Positions 1 to 8,652 are shown, counted from the stretch's first letter. The stretch is 64,000 nucleotides of DNA from Bog-473 sp963828825 (GCA_963828825.1 CAWHGF010000004.1:744001-808000), one strand, 5' to 3'. A program made the numbers and translations. Notes: generated by a model from the sequence alone, not told the origin.

Positions 1-796
1 ACATGACCGCGAAGGCGACGACGCCGACGGCGAGCCGGAAGGCGTTCTCGGTGAAGACCTCGGCGAAGACCCAGACGCTGAGCACGATGCTCACGATCGG
101 GTCGACGATCACGATGAACGGTTGCGAGATGCTGAGCGGGCCGACGTGCAGCGCGGCCTGGTCGAGGAGCTCGGCCGCGATGCTGACCACGATCAGCGCG
201 TAGACCGGCCAGTGGGTGAACATCCCCACCGGCCCGAACTGGGTGAGCGTGTCCGTCATCGCCTTGATGAAGGTGGCCACCAGCGCCCACAGGATGGCGG
301 TCGCCGCGCCGAGCGCCGCCGCCCGGCGCACCGGCGAACCGCTCCGTCCCACGAGAGCCAGGATCGCGGCCGCCCCACCGGTGGCGACGGTGGCACCGAT
401 CCAGGCGGAGCTGGTCGGCTGGGCGTGGCCTCCGGTGGGCTCGGACACCGCCACGAAGAGCGCCAGCGACCCGCAGGTGACGGCGGCGGCCCACCAGGTA
501 ACGTCCCGGATCTGCTGGTGGACCCACAGGCGGCGCAGCACGAGGGCGAAGACCAGCTCCGTCACCAGGAGGGGCTGGACCACCGACATCTGCCCGTTGT
601 GCAGGGCGAGGGCCTGGAAGACGAAGGACCCGCCCAGGGCCAGCCAGCCGAACAGCCACAACGGGTTCGACACCAGGTAGCGGACGAAGCGCCATCCCTT
701 GGAGTGGCCCGGGTCGCTGATGCTGGCGATGTGCTGGGTGATGAGGTTCAGCGCGTTGGAGAACGCCGCGCCCAACGCGAACAGGATCGTCACCAC
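1..796 (-). CDS. DMT-family (EamA-like) membrane transporter, 3' end cut by window edge
   Basis: I translated the minus strand from a GTG pair at 796 down to base 1 without meeting a stop. The protein begins VVTILFALGAAFSNALN and shows regularly spaced hydrophobic helices. The motif SVVQPLLVTELVFALVL and a second-half counterpart, PLSISQPFIVIVDPIVS, give the internal two-fold repeat expected of drug/metabolite transporters. At least 265 residues are present and the C-terminus lies outside the window. It starts 16 bases after the methyltransferase stop, so it is probably the last visible gene of the operon that begins at 5547. The substrate is unknown. No strong ribosome binding site precedes the start, so the exact initiation codon is uncertain. 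Confidence 0.75.
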   Translation of the reverse strand, partial: MVTILFALGAAFSNALNLITQHIASISDPGHSKGWRFVRYLVSNPLWLFGWLALGGSFVFQALALHNGQMSVVQPLLVTELVFALVLRRLWVHQQIRDVTWWAAAVTCGSLALFVAVSEPTGGHAQPTSSAWIGATVATGGAAAILALVGRSGSPVRRAAALGAATAILWALVATFIKAMTDTLTQFGPVGMFTHWPVYALIVVSIAAELLDQAALHVGPLSISQPFIVIVDPIVSIVLSVWVFAEVFTENAFRLAVGVVAFAVM

Positions 797-812
797 GGGC
801 GAGCCGCGGCAA

Positions 813-1376
813 TCAGGTGAGTCGAGCCGTGCACACCCACCCGAGGTCGTACGTGCGCACCAGCACCGAGCCGAAGCCGACTGCGGTCAGGCGGGGCTCC
901 AGCTCCTCGGGATCGATCGGGTTGAAGGTGTCGTTCTCGTGGAAGAGCGCACTGCCCTCGCTGTAGACCCCGTCGGCCGCCACGAGCGCGCTCCCGGGGA
1001 CCAGAACCCGGGCCAACTCGGCGAACACCCGGTCCTGCGCTGCGGTGGGCGCGATGTGATGGAGCATGTGGAAGGAGGCGGCACCGGTGAAGCGCCCCGG
1101 CGCGAAGTCGAGCGCCGTGGCGTCGCCCACGACCACCTCCACGTTGCCGCCGGCCAGCCGCGCCGCCAGGCTCGCCGCCAGCCCCTCGTCCAGTTCCACC
1201 GCGGTGAGATGCGTCGTCTTGGTGCGCAGGATGTCGGTCGTGAACCCGGGTCCGGGGCCGATCTCGATCGCGTCGTCGCCCAGCTCGACGTTGTGCAGCG
1301 CGACGGGGAGGATCGTCTCGTGCACGAGGTTCCGCCAGTCCTCGCTGGCGCAGTACTCCATGTGGGCCGGGTTCAT
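813..1376 (-). CDS. SAM-dependent class I methyltransferase
   Basis: The 187-residue product starts MNPAHMEYCASEDW. It has a SAM-binding motif I (AIEIGPGPGFTTD, about residues 36-48), an acidic residue ending strand 2 (LTAVELDEG), VVVGDATALDF as motif II and FHMLHHI as the post-motif region. This is the layout of small Rossmann-fold methyltransferases (Methyltransf_11/25 type). The frame stays open upstream, but that extension overlaps the amidohydrolase and reads as low-complexity sequence, so the ATG at 1376 is chosen. It lies 10 bases after the amidohydrolase stop in the same orientation. The substrate is not deducible. Confidence 0.8.
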   Translation of the reverse strand: MNPAHMEYCASEDWRNLVHETILPVALHNVELGDDAIEIGPGPGFTTDILRTKTTHLTAVELDEGLAASLAARLAGGNVEVVVGDATALDFAPGRFTGAASFHMLHHIAPTAAQDRVFAELARVLVPGSALVAADGVYSEGSALFHENDTFNPIDPEELEPRLTAVGFGSVLVRTYDLGWVCTARLT

Positions 1377-1386
1377 GCGGCGAGGC

Positions 1387-2643
1387 TCAGCCCGGTGCCT
1401 GAACCTGGTACTCGTCCTTCCACCAGCGCGCCGTGCGCACCTCCTCGGGGTCGGTCCGCAGTTCGGGGTCCTGCCCGAGGTCGGCGGGTGTGGGGCCGAT
1501 GCGATCGGCCACCGGGCGCAGCGCGTCGAGGTCGAAGTCGTAACAGTGGGCGGCCGTCTCGCCCAGCAGCTTCCGGGCGTCCTCCACCGGAATGCCACCG
1601 AAGTCGCCGCGCAGGCGTTCCTGGGTGTGGGGCCAGGTGCCCTCCGGGTGCGGGTAGTCCGTCCCCCACATGACGACGTCGCAGCCAAGGACGTGGCGAC
1701 GCCGGATCTCCTCCCGCGACATGGTGGACGCGCCGATGAAGATGTTCTCCCCGAAGTAGTCCGAGGGCAGCTTGGAGATCTTGCCCTTGAGGAGCGCGGC
1801 CATCTTCTTGGTGGTGTGGCCTCCGCCCATGTACTGGTCCCACTTCCACATCATGTCGGCCGCCCAGTAGGCGGCGGCCTCGGTCACGACGTACTTCAGG
1901 CGCGGGAACCGTTCGAATGCGCCGGAGAACAGCAGGTGCCACATCGGCCGGGCGGCCCACCACACCACCTCGGCGAGGTAGATCCCGATGTTGTCGTTGT
2001 ACTCGTCCTGGGGTGCCTCGCCCGAGTGCGTGTGCACCGGGAAGCCGGTCTCCTGGCAGGCCGCCCACACCGGGTCGTAGTCGGGGTGGTTGTAGGGCAT
2101 GAGGTCGTGCCACATGGTCGGCACCATGATCCCCCGGATGCCCGGTTGCTCGGCCAGCCACTCGATCTCGGCCACCGAGCGCTCGACGCCATGCGTGATG
2201 GGCACCAGGGCGATGCCGCCATGGCGTTCCGGGCTGCGGCTGCACATCTCGGCCAGGAAGCGGTTGTGGGCCCGCGCCCCGGCGAAGGCCAGCTCGGGGT
2301 CGGCGATGGCTCCCGCCGAAAGCCCGGCGCCGAAGGGCGGCGAGGCCATGCCCGTGATGGCGTCGGCGTCGGCGAACATGACTTCTGCGGTGACACCGTC
2401 GGCGTCGAGCTCCTTGTCGCGCTGGTCGATGTCCCAGGCGCCGCGCAGGCCCTCCTCGTTGTCGGTCTCCCACCCCATGATGTAGTCGTAATTCATCTGG
2501 AGCTGCTGGTCACGGTTGGCGTGGCGCTCGGCCAGGTACTCGTCGAACTGACGGTGGTAGGCCGCGTCGAGGTAGGGCCGGTAGCGCTCGCAGGGCAAGC
2601 CCGCGTGGGCGTCGGCGGAGATGATCAGGTAGCGGTCGCTCAT
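1387..2643 (-). CDS. Amidohydrolase-2 family metal-dependent hydrolase or decarboxylase
   Basis: This 418-residue TIM-barrel protein is of the amidohydrolase 2 family. Probable metal and catalytic residues are visible as DAH near the N-terminus (ISADAHAG), VHTHSGE in the middle, the VVTE strand and the C-terminal VMWGTDYPHPEG aspartate motif. Family members hydrolyse C-N or C-O bonds or decarboxylate aromatic and vinylogous acids. It overlaps the upstream ADC-like gene by 4 bases (ATGA), which indicates translational coupling. It is a paralogue of the frameshifted gene at 3433-4675: both share the D-x-H start and the MWG(T/A)DYPH(P/S)EG block. The substrate is unknown. Confidence 0.85.
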   Translation of the reverse strand: MSDRYLIISADAHAGLPCERYRPYLDAAYHRQFDEYLAERHANRDQQLQMNYDYIMGWETDNEEGLRGAWDIDQRDKELDADGVTAEVMFADADAITGMASPPFGAGLSAGAIADPELAFAGARAHNRFLAEMCSRSPERHGGIALVPITHGVERSVAEIEWLAEQPGIRGIMVPTMWHDLMPYNHPDYDPVWAACQETGFPVHTHSGEAPQDEYNDNIGIYLAEVVWWAARPMWHLLFSGAFERFPRLKYVVTEAAAYWAADMMWKWDQYMGGGHTTKKMAALLKGKISKLPSDYFGENIFIGASTMSREEIRRRHVLGCDVVMWGTDYPHPEGTWPHTQERLRGDFGGIPVEDARKLLGETAAHCYDFDLDALRPVADRIGPTPADLGQDPELRTDPEEVRTARWWKDEYQVQAPG

Positions 2644-3416
2644 CGCTTCGCCCCGAGCACCGAGAGGTCGTCATAGCGCTGATGGATGAACGGCTCGAGC
2701 CCCGCCCGCGGCACGGGCCCGATGATCCGCCCCACCTGGGTGGAGGCCCGCTCCGTCCAGTTGAGGTCCACCATGCGCCGCACGACGAGGTCCGCCACCG
2801 GATCGAGGGGCGCCTCCTTCAAGATCAGCTCGCCCTCAATCGACTCGTGCAGCCTCGTCCGCTCGGTCTTCTCTCCGTAGACGAGGAGGGGGTCGTGGTC
2901 GAGCACGCCGGCCTCCTCGCACGAGGGCGACAGTTTGAACCAGAAGTCGGTCTTCTCCAGCTCGTAGTTCTCCCGGGTCCCGCTCACCTTGCCCGTGATC
3001 TCACAGATCACCGAGCCCATGCGCGCGATGCGGGCCGACACGTTGGCGCCGTCGCGGGCGACCTCGACCTCGGCCAGCTTCTTGGGCTCGCCGTTGATCT
3101 CTCGGCCACCGATGAGCGACTGCTCGGTCGTCATGGGCATGAAGATCGGGTACTCCCCCAGTCGGTCCTCGTGCCGCGCCTGCACACCGATCCAGCCCGC
3201 ACCGAAGACGGGCAGCCCGGGCATCTCGACCCTGGTGATGGTGATGCGGACCAGCGGATCGGGGCCCGGTTCGAGGGGCGGCGGCAGAATCGCCGCCACG
3301 ATCTCAGGCTCGGTCTCGTAGACGGCCGTAACCGCCTCGGACCAGATGTCGGCCTTCTTGGCTTCCATCTCGCGGTTCACTTGCGTGGCTCGGGCGCCGT
3401 AGCGGACCGTCGTCAT
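2640..3416 (-). CDS. Acetoacetate decarboxylase-like protein
   Basis: This 258-residue protein carries the ADC signature GREINGEPKK. The first Lys of the pair corresponds to the Schiff-base lysine of clostridial acetoacetate decarboxylase, and the second is the one that lowers its pKa. Such proteins decarboxylate beta-keto acids or use the same Schiff-base chemistry for aldol and hydratase reactions. The start at 3416 (MTTVRYG) is preferred over an in-frame upstream ATG because a GGGAGG ribosome site sits at 3421-3426. The gene lies between two amidohydrolases with a 4-base overlap on its downstream side, so the three probably act on one degradation route. Exact chemistry is not established. 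Confidence 0.85.
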   Translation of the reverse strand: MTTVRYGARATQVNREMEAKKADIWSEAVTAVYETEPEIVAAILPPPLEPGPDPLVRITITRVEMPGLPVFGAGWIGVQARHEDRLGEYPIFMPMTTEQSLIGGREINGEPKKLAEVEVARDGANVSARIARMGSVICEITGKVSGTRENYELEKTDFWFKLSPSCEEAGVLDHDPLLVYGEKTERTRLHESIEGELILKEAPLDPVADLVVRRMVDLNWTERASTQVGRIIGPVPRAGLEPFIHQRYDDLSVLGAKR

Positions 3417-3432
3417 GTGTCCTCCCGTCTGC

Positions 3433-4675
3433 TCACCAGGCACGCAGGATCTGCGTGGGGTCGAACGCGTTACAGGTCGTGGTGGTCGGCCAGTTCTCGG
3501 GCGCCAGCGGCCGGGCGACGTCGGCCACCTGCGGGCCGATGCGGTCGCCGACGGGCCGCAGCCGGTCGAGGTCGAACCCGTAGAAGGACGCCGCCGTCGA
3601 CTCCACCATGGCGCGCACCTCGGGCTCGGGGTAGTCCGCGAAGGCGACCCGGAGCGCTTCGGTGGTGTACGGGTAGCTGCCCTCGGAGTGCGGGTAGTCC
3701 GCCCCCCACATGACGTGCTCGATCCCGAGGTCGCGGCAGAGCGGCGCCTCGCTCGGGCGTAAGAAGCTGGCCCCGATCCAGAAGTTGCGCGGCGAAGTAC
3801 TCCGTCGGGGTCATCGTCATCTTGGCTGCGGCGGCACCGAAGAAGTTCGCCTCGGCCGCGTTGGCCGTCGTCATGCGGCCGTAAAACCAGTCCAGCGTCT
3901 GCAGCCCACGGGGAAGCCAGGCCACCCCCTGCTCGGTGACGGCGAAGCGCAGCGCGGGGTGGCGCTCGAGCACCCCGGAGAAGATGAGGTGCCAGACCGA
4001 TCGATGGCTGAACCAGGGGATCTCGATCAGCATCATCGCCCGCGCCGCCTCGTGCTCCCCGTAGTCGGGCAACGCGCTGCCCCCGTGGATGTTGACGGGC
4101 ACGTGGAGTTCAGCGCACACCTGCCACAGCGGCTCATAGTGGTCCTCCCACAGGGGCGGCAGGTGGGAGTTGGGCGGGATGGACGGCAGCAGGATGCCGC
4201 CGAAGGGGTCGAAGGTGGAGGCGGCCCAGCGCACTTCCGCGACGGCGTCCGCTATGTCGTTGGCGAAGACCTGCACGATGCCGGCCCGGCGGCCCGGCGT
4301 GGCCGCGCAGAAGTCGGCCAGCCATCGGTTGTGGGCCTGCACGCCGGCCCAGCGCCGCTCGTAGTCCTCGGGTGAGGGGGGTAGGGCCACCAGGTTCCCC
4401 TCGGCGAAGAAGGGTGGGACCGTGTTGGGGAAGAGCACCTCGGCCGCGATTCCGTCGGACTCGGTCTCGGCGAGGCGCCGCTCGCTGTCCCAGCTGCGGT
4501 AGGCGATGGGCGCGATGAGGTCCGCGTACGGGTTGACGTACTCGGCCGCCCAGGCGTCGAACTCGTCGTGCCAGCGGCTGGCCAGATAGGGCCGGTAATC
4601 CTGAATGTCGCCGCCGGCGTGGCCGTCCGCCGAGACGATCGTGTAGCGCTCGCGGTCGGGTGCGGTCGCCGTCAT
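3433..4675 (-). pseudogene. Amidohydrolase-2 family protein, single-base frameshift near 3787-3793
   Basis: The gene is a paralogue of the one at 1387-2643. It reads from ATG 4675 (MTATAPDRERYTIVSADGHAGG) to TPTEYFA at about 3793, and then continues only in another frame as RNFWIGASFLRPSE and HVMWGADYPHSEG down to a stop at 3433. The paralogue has the uninterrupted equivalent DYFGENIFIGAS, which locates the break precisely. Removing one base in the GC run gcgcggc restores a 413-residue protein. The uncorrected frame runs on to 3470 as Arg-rich nonsense and loses the catalytic aspartate. It starts inside the SDR stop (ATGA). The frameshift may be a true mutation or an assembly error, since the rest is well conserved. 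Confidence 0.75.
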
Positions 4676-5547
4676 CAGCTCAACGCCGCCGGGGGAAGCT
4701 GCCCCGCGCCGATCGCGTCGGCCCTGCGGTGCAGCATGGACGCGGCCTCCTCGAGCCCGTACCCGATGATGAAGTCACCCTTCTTGACGCCCTGCACGCA
4801 GAAGCGGCCGAGCTCGCGCAGGTCCATGACCTCGACCGAGCGGCCCGCCGCCTCGAGCTGCATCTTGAACTCCTCGAAGGTCGTACCCGGCGCCGGCGCC
4901 CGCGGCCGCGTCCGCTGCAGGGCCTCGGGGCGGTTGCGCTGCGCTGTCCACAGGCCGGTGTCGAGCAGGCCCCCCGAGGGATAGAACACGGCAGCCCGCA
5001 GGTCGGTGCCGGCGGCGATCAGCTGGTGGGCCAGCGCCTCGGTGAGGCACGAGACGGCCGCTTTGCTCGAGGCGTAGACCGACGCGTAGGGCACGGGTGC
5101 GATGCCCCCGTCCATGCTCGACGTGTTGATCACCACGCCCGGCTCCCCCGACGCAATCATGCGGGGCACGAACGACAGCATGCCGTTGGCCACGCCGAAG
5201 ACGTTGACCGAGAAGCACCAGGCCCAGTCGTTGGGCTCCTGCTCCCAGGGCCGCCCTCCGCCGCCCGACGTCACCCCGGCGTTGTTGAAGAGCAGGTGGC
5301 AGGCGCCTTCGTGGGCGAAGACGTCGGCCGCCAGCGCCTCCACCGAGTGCGCCGAGGAGACGTCGGTCACGACGCCGCGTACGGCGCCGGCCTCGGTCAG
5401 CTCCTTCACCGCCGCCTGGAGCACCGGCTCCTCGACGTCGGCGATGACCACCCGTGCGCCCTCCTCCAGGAGGGACTCGGTAATGCCGCGGCCGATGCCG
5501 GCCGCTCCCCCGGTGACGACGGCAACCCTGCCGTTCAGATCATCCAA
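4675..5547 (-). CDS. Short-chain dehydrogenase/reductase
   Basis: This 290-residue classical SDR carries the cofactor motif TGGAAGIG (residues 12-19) and NNAG. The catalytic Ser is in NTSS and the YASSK motif supplies Tyr and Lys. The strand-2 acidic residue (IADVEE) suggests NAD preference. The C-terminal extension after the catalytic core is about 90 residues long and ends in a predicted helical segment. It is the first gene of the minus-strand operon, with a candidate operator palindrome at 5565-5577 just upstream. Together with the amidohydrolases and the ADC-like protein it looks like a catabolic pathway for an unidentified cyclic or oxygenated compound. Confidence 0.88.
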   Translation of the reverse strand: MDDLNGRVAVVTGGAAGIGRGITESLLEEGARVVIADVEEPVLQAAVKELTEAGAVRGVVTDVSSAHSVEALAADVFAHEGACHLLFNNAGVTSGGGGRPWEQEPNDWAWCFSVNVFGVANGMLSFVPRMIASGEPGVVINTSSMDGGIAPVPYASVYASSKAAVSCLTEALAHQLIAAGTDLRAAVFYPSGGLLDTGLWTAQRNRPEALQRTRPRAPAPGTTFEEFKMQLEAAGRSVEVMDLRELGRFCVQGVKKGDFIIGYGLEEAASMLHRRADAIGAGQLPPAALS

Positions 5548-5564
5548 CGCGTGCCCCCAGTTTC

Positions 5565-5577
5565 TGACGCCCCGTCA
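5565..5577. promoter_or_regulatory. Candidate operator palindrome TGACG-CCC-CGTCA upstream of the SDR/amidohydrolase operon
   Basis: A perfect 5-bp inverted repeat with a 3-base centre lies 17 bases upstream of the SDR start codon, where a repressor would block initiation. TGAC/GTCA half-sites of this size are typical of TetR-family operators. No regulator gene is adjacent, so the link is inference. Confidence 0.45.
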
Positions 5578-5718
5578 GGCGCCCACCATAACCCCCGCCC
5601 GTCGCTGGTTCGGCCCGAAGCCGTCTCGGAGCAGGCCAAACGGTCTTCCAGGTCCCCGTGTAACCGAAACGGGTGTTGTAGCGTCGATCTTCTCGTTCGA
5701 GACATGGAGGTGGCGACC

Positions 5719-6252
5719 GTGGGGCAGCGATCGAAGTGGGTTGGAATCTGTGCCGGGGTGCTCGGCGTCACGTTGTCCCTGGCCCCGCTGACCGCGGCCT
5801 CCGCCACCAACCACAAGGCGAAGAACCACTCCACGTCGACCAAGGGATCGAATCCCAACAGCGCCATGTGCAAGGACGTCAAGACCGAGCAGTCGGGCTC
5901 CAACTCGGTCAGCACCGCCATCGAGAAGGCGATGACGTCGGGCAACTTCGCCCAGGCGAAGCAGGCCATGCTCAACGCCTACAACGTCGACGAGGGCAAC
6001 GTGCAGAAGGCTCTGGCCGTGATCAGGACCGCCCCGGCCAACGTGCAATCCGCCTTCAGCAACTTGTTGTCGTTCGTCAAGCAGATCAGGACGGACATCC
6101 AGAACGCGTCGAGCCTGCAGGGCCTCGTCGCATCCTTCGCCACCCTGGGCAAGAACACGCAGCTGGAGACCGATGGTACGACCATCGCCAACTGGTACAC
6201 GTCGGTCTGCGGCGGCACCTTGGTCACGCCGACCACAGTGAGCGTCCCGTAG
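5719..6252 (+). CDS. Small secreted protein of unknown function
   Basis: The 177-residue product has an N-terminal signal peptide (basic RSK, then a hydrophobic stretch VGICAGVLGVTLSLAPL and a TAASAT cleavage region). A Ser/Lys/Asn-rich linker follows, and then a helical domain containing AIEKAMTSGNFAQAKQAMLNAY. Two cysteines (AMCKD near the start of the mature part and VCGG near the end) could form a disulfide. GTG 5719 is preferred because GGAGG at 5706-5710 is 8 bases before it. An in-frame ATG at 5704 overlaps that ribosome site and is the alternative. No family is recognised. It is divergent from the SDR operon, so promoters for both directions must lie in about 5548-5718. Confidence 0.75.
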   Translation: MGQRSKWVGICAGVLGVTLSLAPLTAASATNHKAKNHSTSTKGSNPNSAMCKDVKTEQSGSNSVSTAIEKAMTSGNFAQAKQAMLNAYNVDEGNVQKALAVIRTAPANVQSAFSNLLSFVKQIRTDIQNASSLQGLVASFATLGKNTQLETDGTTIANWYTSVCGGTLVTPTTVSVP

Positions 6253-6273
6253 CGATCCCATCCGCGTCCCGTC

Positions 6274-6780
6274 GTGCCCGAGACACCGCCGCGCCTCAAG
6301 GTGGCGCGGCCCGACGAGGCCCAACCGCTGGACGAGATGGCCATGGCGCGGGCCTGGCTCCAGCACCTGCGCGAGAGCGCCATCTTCAAGGTTGAGGGTC
6401 TGAATGCCGTGCAGCTGCGCTGGCAGCCCTCACCGACGGCCAATTCGCTCGGGGTCGTTGTGGTCCATCTCGGGTACTCCGAGCGACTCTGGCTCCGCGC
6501 CATCTGCGCCGGCGAGCGGATGGACATGGCCTGGCGCGCCCAGATGTTCGAGCTGCCGGAAGGCTGGGTCGTGGAGGACGCCGTCGCCTTCTACCGCGCC
6601 GAGAGCGCTCTGGCTGACGCCGTCCTCGATCAGGCCGGCTCGCTCGACCCCCCCTCGCGGGGCGACTTCCGCCCGACGACGTTCCGTTGGGCAGTGTTCC
6701 ACCTCCTTGAGGAGACAGCTCGCCATGTCGGGCACATGGACATCACCCGCGAGATGCTCGACGGGAGCGTGGGCCGCTGA
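6274..6780 (+). CDS. DinB/DUF664-family protein
   Basis: The 168-residue product begins at a GTG and has the four-helix DinB layout. Candidate metal-binding histidines sit in VVVHLGYSERLW (helix 2) and in HLLEETARHVGHMDITRE near the C-terminus. DUF664 proteins of actinobacteria belong to the superfamily of mycothiol- and bacillithiol-dependent enzymes and are mostly of unknown substrate. The gene lies 21 bases after the secreted-protein gene and may be cotranscribed with it. Confidence 0.8.
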   Translation: MPETPPRLKVARPDEAQPLDEMAMARAWLQHLRESAIFKVEGLNAVQLRWQPSPTANSLGVVVVHLGYSERLWLRAICAGERMDMAWRAQMFELPEGWVVEDAVAFYRAESALADAVLDQAGSLDPPSRGDFRPTTFRWAVFHLLEETARHVGHMDITREMLDGSVGR

Positions 6781-6789
6781 GACCCTCCG

Positions 6790-7128
6790 TCACGGTGACT
6801 GCACCAGACCGAGCGGGTTGCCATCGCCGTCGGTGACGACGGCCGTGAGCTTGCCGCCGCCCACGTCGGTCACGTCAAGCTGCACCTGCGCCCCGTGGTC
6901 GAGGAGCGCCTGCAGGCTCGATTTGATGTCGTCGACGGCGACGTAGCCGACGGGGCCGGTCATCCCCTGAGCGTGGCCATGAGGGTTCAGGCCGAACTCC
7001 TGGCCGTCGACGCGGAAGCCCACGTAGTAGGGCTCGTCCGCGTAGGGCTCGGCACCCAGTAGCGTGCGGAAGAGCGCCTTGGACGCGTCCAGGTCCTTGA
7101 CGGGGTAGATGACGATATCCATCTTCAC
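6790..7128 (-). CDS. VOC-family (glyoxalase-fold) protein
   Basis: This 112-residue single-domain protein shows the beta-alpha-beta-beta-beta repeat: VIYPVKDLDASKALFRTLLG, then YYVGFRVDGQEFGL, and a second half ending DGDGNPLGLVQ. The GTG at 7128 is chosen because an AGGAGA ribosome site lies immediately upstream on the minus strand. The last strand has NPLGLVQ where many members place a metal-binding Glu, so a metal-dependent activity cannot be assumed. It is convergent with the DinB gene, with 9 bases between the stops. Confidence 0.8.
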   Translation of the reverse strand: MKMDIVIYPVKDLDASKALFRTLLGAEPYADEPYYVGFRVDGQEFGLNPHGHAQGMTGPVGYVAVDDIKSSLQALLDHGAQVQLDVTDVGGGKLTAVVTDGDGNPLGLVQSP

Positions 7129-7551
7129 TGGTGGTCTCCTTGTGTGGCCAGTTCTTTCCTCTGGGGGTTCTTACCCGACGGTGGGTATGACGCCTCGCGG
7201 ACGCCGGATGTGACGGGGCGAGAGAGATTTCCCCGCTGATCGCCTCGTACAATCTGGCACTGATGCCCGCGGAGCGGCGGGCCCGGACAGCCCTCCAACT
7301 CGTCGGCGCCGATATCGGTCCCCTCGGGGACCCGGAGTGGGGTTCGGGGTCGTTCTGGGGTCGCCTTCACCGGGCCGTTCCGCCCGATTCGGTCGTCGAG
7401 ACCGAGCGGATCGCCGATCCCGGGCGTCCGACCCGGGCCGGGACGGGCCTGCGCCCATTCGACCCCCCGCGTGTGCGATCCTGTTCCCTGGAGCAGGCGG
7501 TACCGTGAAACGAGGGCACCGGGCCCCACGGGGGCGTGTCGGGGCCGCATA

Positions 7552-8244
7552 ATGATTGCGAAGTTCAAGTTCGGGGCGGAGGAGGTCGAAAGAACGGCCA
7601 TGGACGTGCAAGCCGACGAGGCAAGGCTCCGGCCCGATCCGTCCGCTACGGCCATCGTGGAGCGGCCGGTGACGGACGCCCAAGGCCAGCTCTTCCGCGA
7701 CGCCTCCCCGACCTACGAGGACACCGACAGGATCCCCGCCGTCCGTGGCGGCCCGGCCCGGCCCGGCCCGGCCCGCTGGCTGCGCGTCCTCGTGGCCGTG
7801 GTCGCGCTGGCCGTTGTCGCCGCCGGGGCGACGCTCGGGCTCGTCAAGGCCGGCGTCATCGACAAGGGCGGGCCGAGTGGCACGGGCACGACGCAGACGA
7901 CGCAGCACCCCACATCCGCTGCCAGGTCCGCGGCACCTCTGGTCACCCCGGTCTCGACCGGCTCGGGCACCGCCACCTACCGGGTCGCCATCGCCGCCTA
8001 TACGGTGACGGTGACGACGTCGACGGGCCGTTCGTGGGTGAGCATCGGGACCGCCACTGCACAGCACCCTAACTTCGAGGGCATCCTCAACCCCAACAGC
8101 TCCCAGAAGGAGGTCCTTCTCGGACCCTCCCAGGTGGACGTCGGCGCGGGCGGGACGAAGGTGACCCTGACGTCGGGGAAGCGGACCGCCACGTTGACTC
8201 CCGCCTCGGCACCTTTCAGCTACCAGTTCCTCGTCAAGAGCTGA
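7552..8244 (+). CDS. Membrane-anchored protein with extracellular beta domain (RodZ C-terminal/DUF4115-like)
   Basis: The product is about 230 residues: a charged cytoplasmic N-terminus of about 75 residues, one transmembrane helix (WLRVLVAVVALAVVAAGATLGLV), a Thr/Ser-rich linker and a beta-rich domain. That domain contains SWVSIGTA, FEGILNP, KEVLLGPSQVDVGAGG and KVTLTSG. The spacing resembles the DUF4115 domain found at the C-terminus of RodZ-type proteins, but the usual N-terminal HTH is absent. Starts at 7552 and 7600 are both possible because neither has a well-placed ribosome site. The gene contains a short GGCCC tandem run (about 7749-7773) that encodes Pro-Gly/Ala-Arg repeats. Its function is unknown. 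Confidence 0.65.
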   Translation: MIAKFKFGAEEVERTAMDVQADEARLRPDPSATAIVERPVTDAQGQLFRDASPTYEDTDRIPAVRGGPARPGPARWLRVLVAVVALAVVAAGATLGLVKAGVIDKGGPSGTGTTQTTQHPTSAARSAAPLVTPVSTGSGTATYRVAIAAYTVTVTTSTGRSWVSIGTATAQHPNFEGILNPNSSQKEVLLGPSQVDVGAGGTKVTLTSGKRTATLTPASAPFSYQFLVKS

Positions 8245-8289
8245 CCCGACAGCCCCAAGCGGGCACCGAGGCATCTGGCCCGCGAACCG

Positions 8290-8556
8290 AATACCCGCCG
8301 CCGGTTCGTGCTCGCCTGCTTGGACCACCGCGCGGGAGCCGGCGTTCAGCTCACAGGCCGATGTCGTCGCATCGCTGGGTTGAGCAAACAGACGGCCAGC
8401 CAGCTGATCGACACCCGATCCTTCGGAACTATCTCGAGCGCCGCAACGATGCAGTGGACCGACGACGGATGGAGGTGCGGTTGACCGAGAGCGGCACTCT
8501 GCGGTGGCATTGCTCGCGCCTAAGCATACGGCTCGAGGAGGAGCTCGTCGGAAGCA
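8290..8556 (+). pseudogene. MarR-family regulator remnant with a frameshift near 8416
   Basis: Two frames together spell a MarR winged helix. FVLACLDHRAG and GLSKQTASQLIDT (recognition helix) lie in one frame up to about 8415. NYLERRNDAVDRRRMEVRLTESG (wing) continues in another frame from 8418. Adding one base at 8416 joins them. No convincing start codon or N-terminal dimerisation helix precedes it, and after about 8556 the reading frame loses resemblance to the family. It therefore looks like a decayed or truncated regulator rather than a simple sequencing slip. No target gene is obvious. Confidence 0.55.
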
Positions 8557-8652
8557 ACAGCATGCCTGGCGTATGGGTCAGTCGTCCGACAGCGCACAAC
8601 AGCCTTCGCCCGGTCGGGGTGAGGGCTGTTGCTTGTTGCGAGCAAGCGCGCT

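Noticed and set aside
122..820. Plus-strand frames across the DMT transporter
   Set aside because: The minus-strand reading gives a clear membrane protein; the plus frames lack hydrophobic segments or motifs.
7135..7550. Intergenic stretch between VOC and membrane-anchored genes as a possible gene
   Set aside because: Frames on both strands are low-complexity and Pro/Arg-rich with no start signal; only GC-rich palindromes such as two CCCGGG sites are seen.
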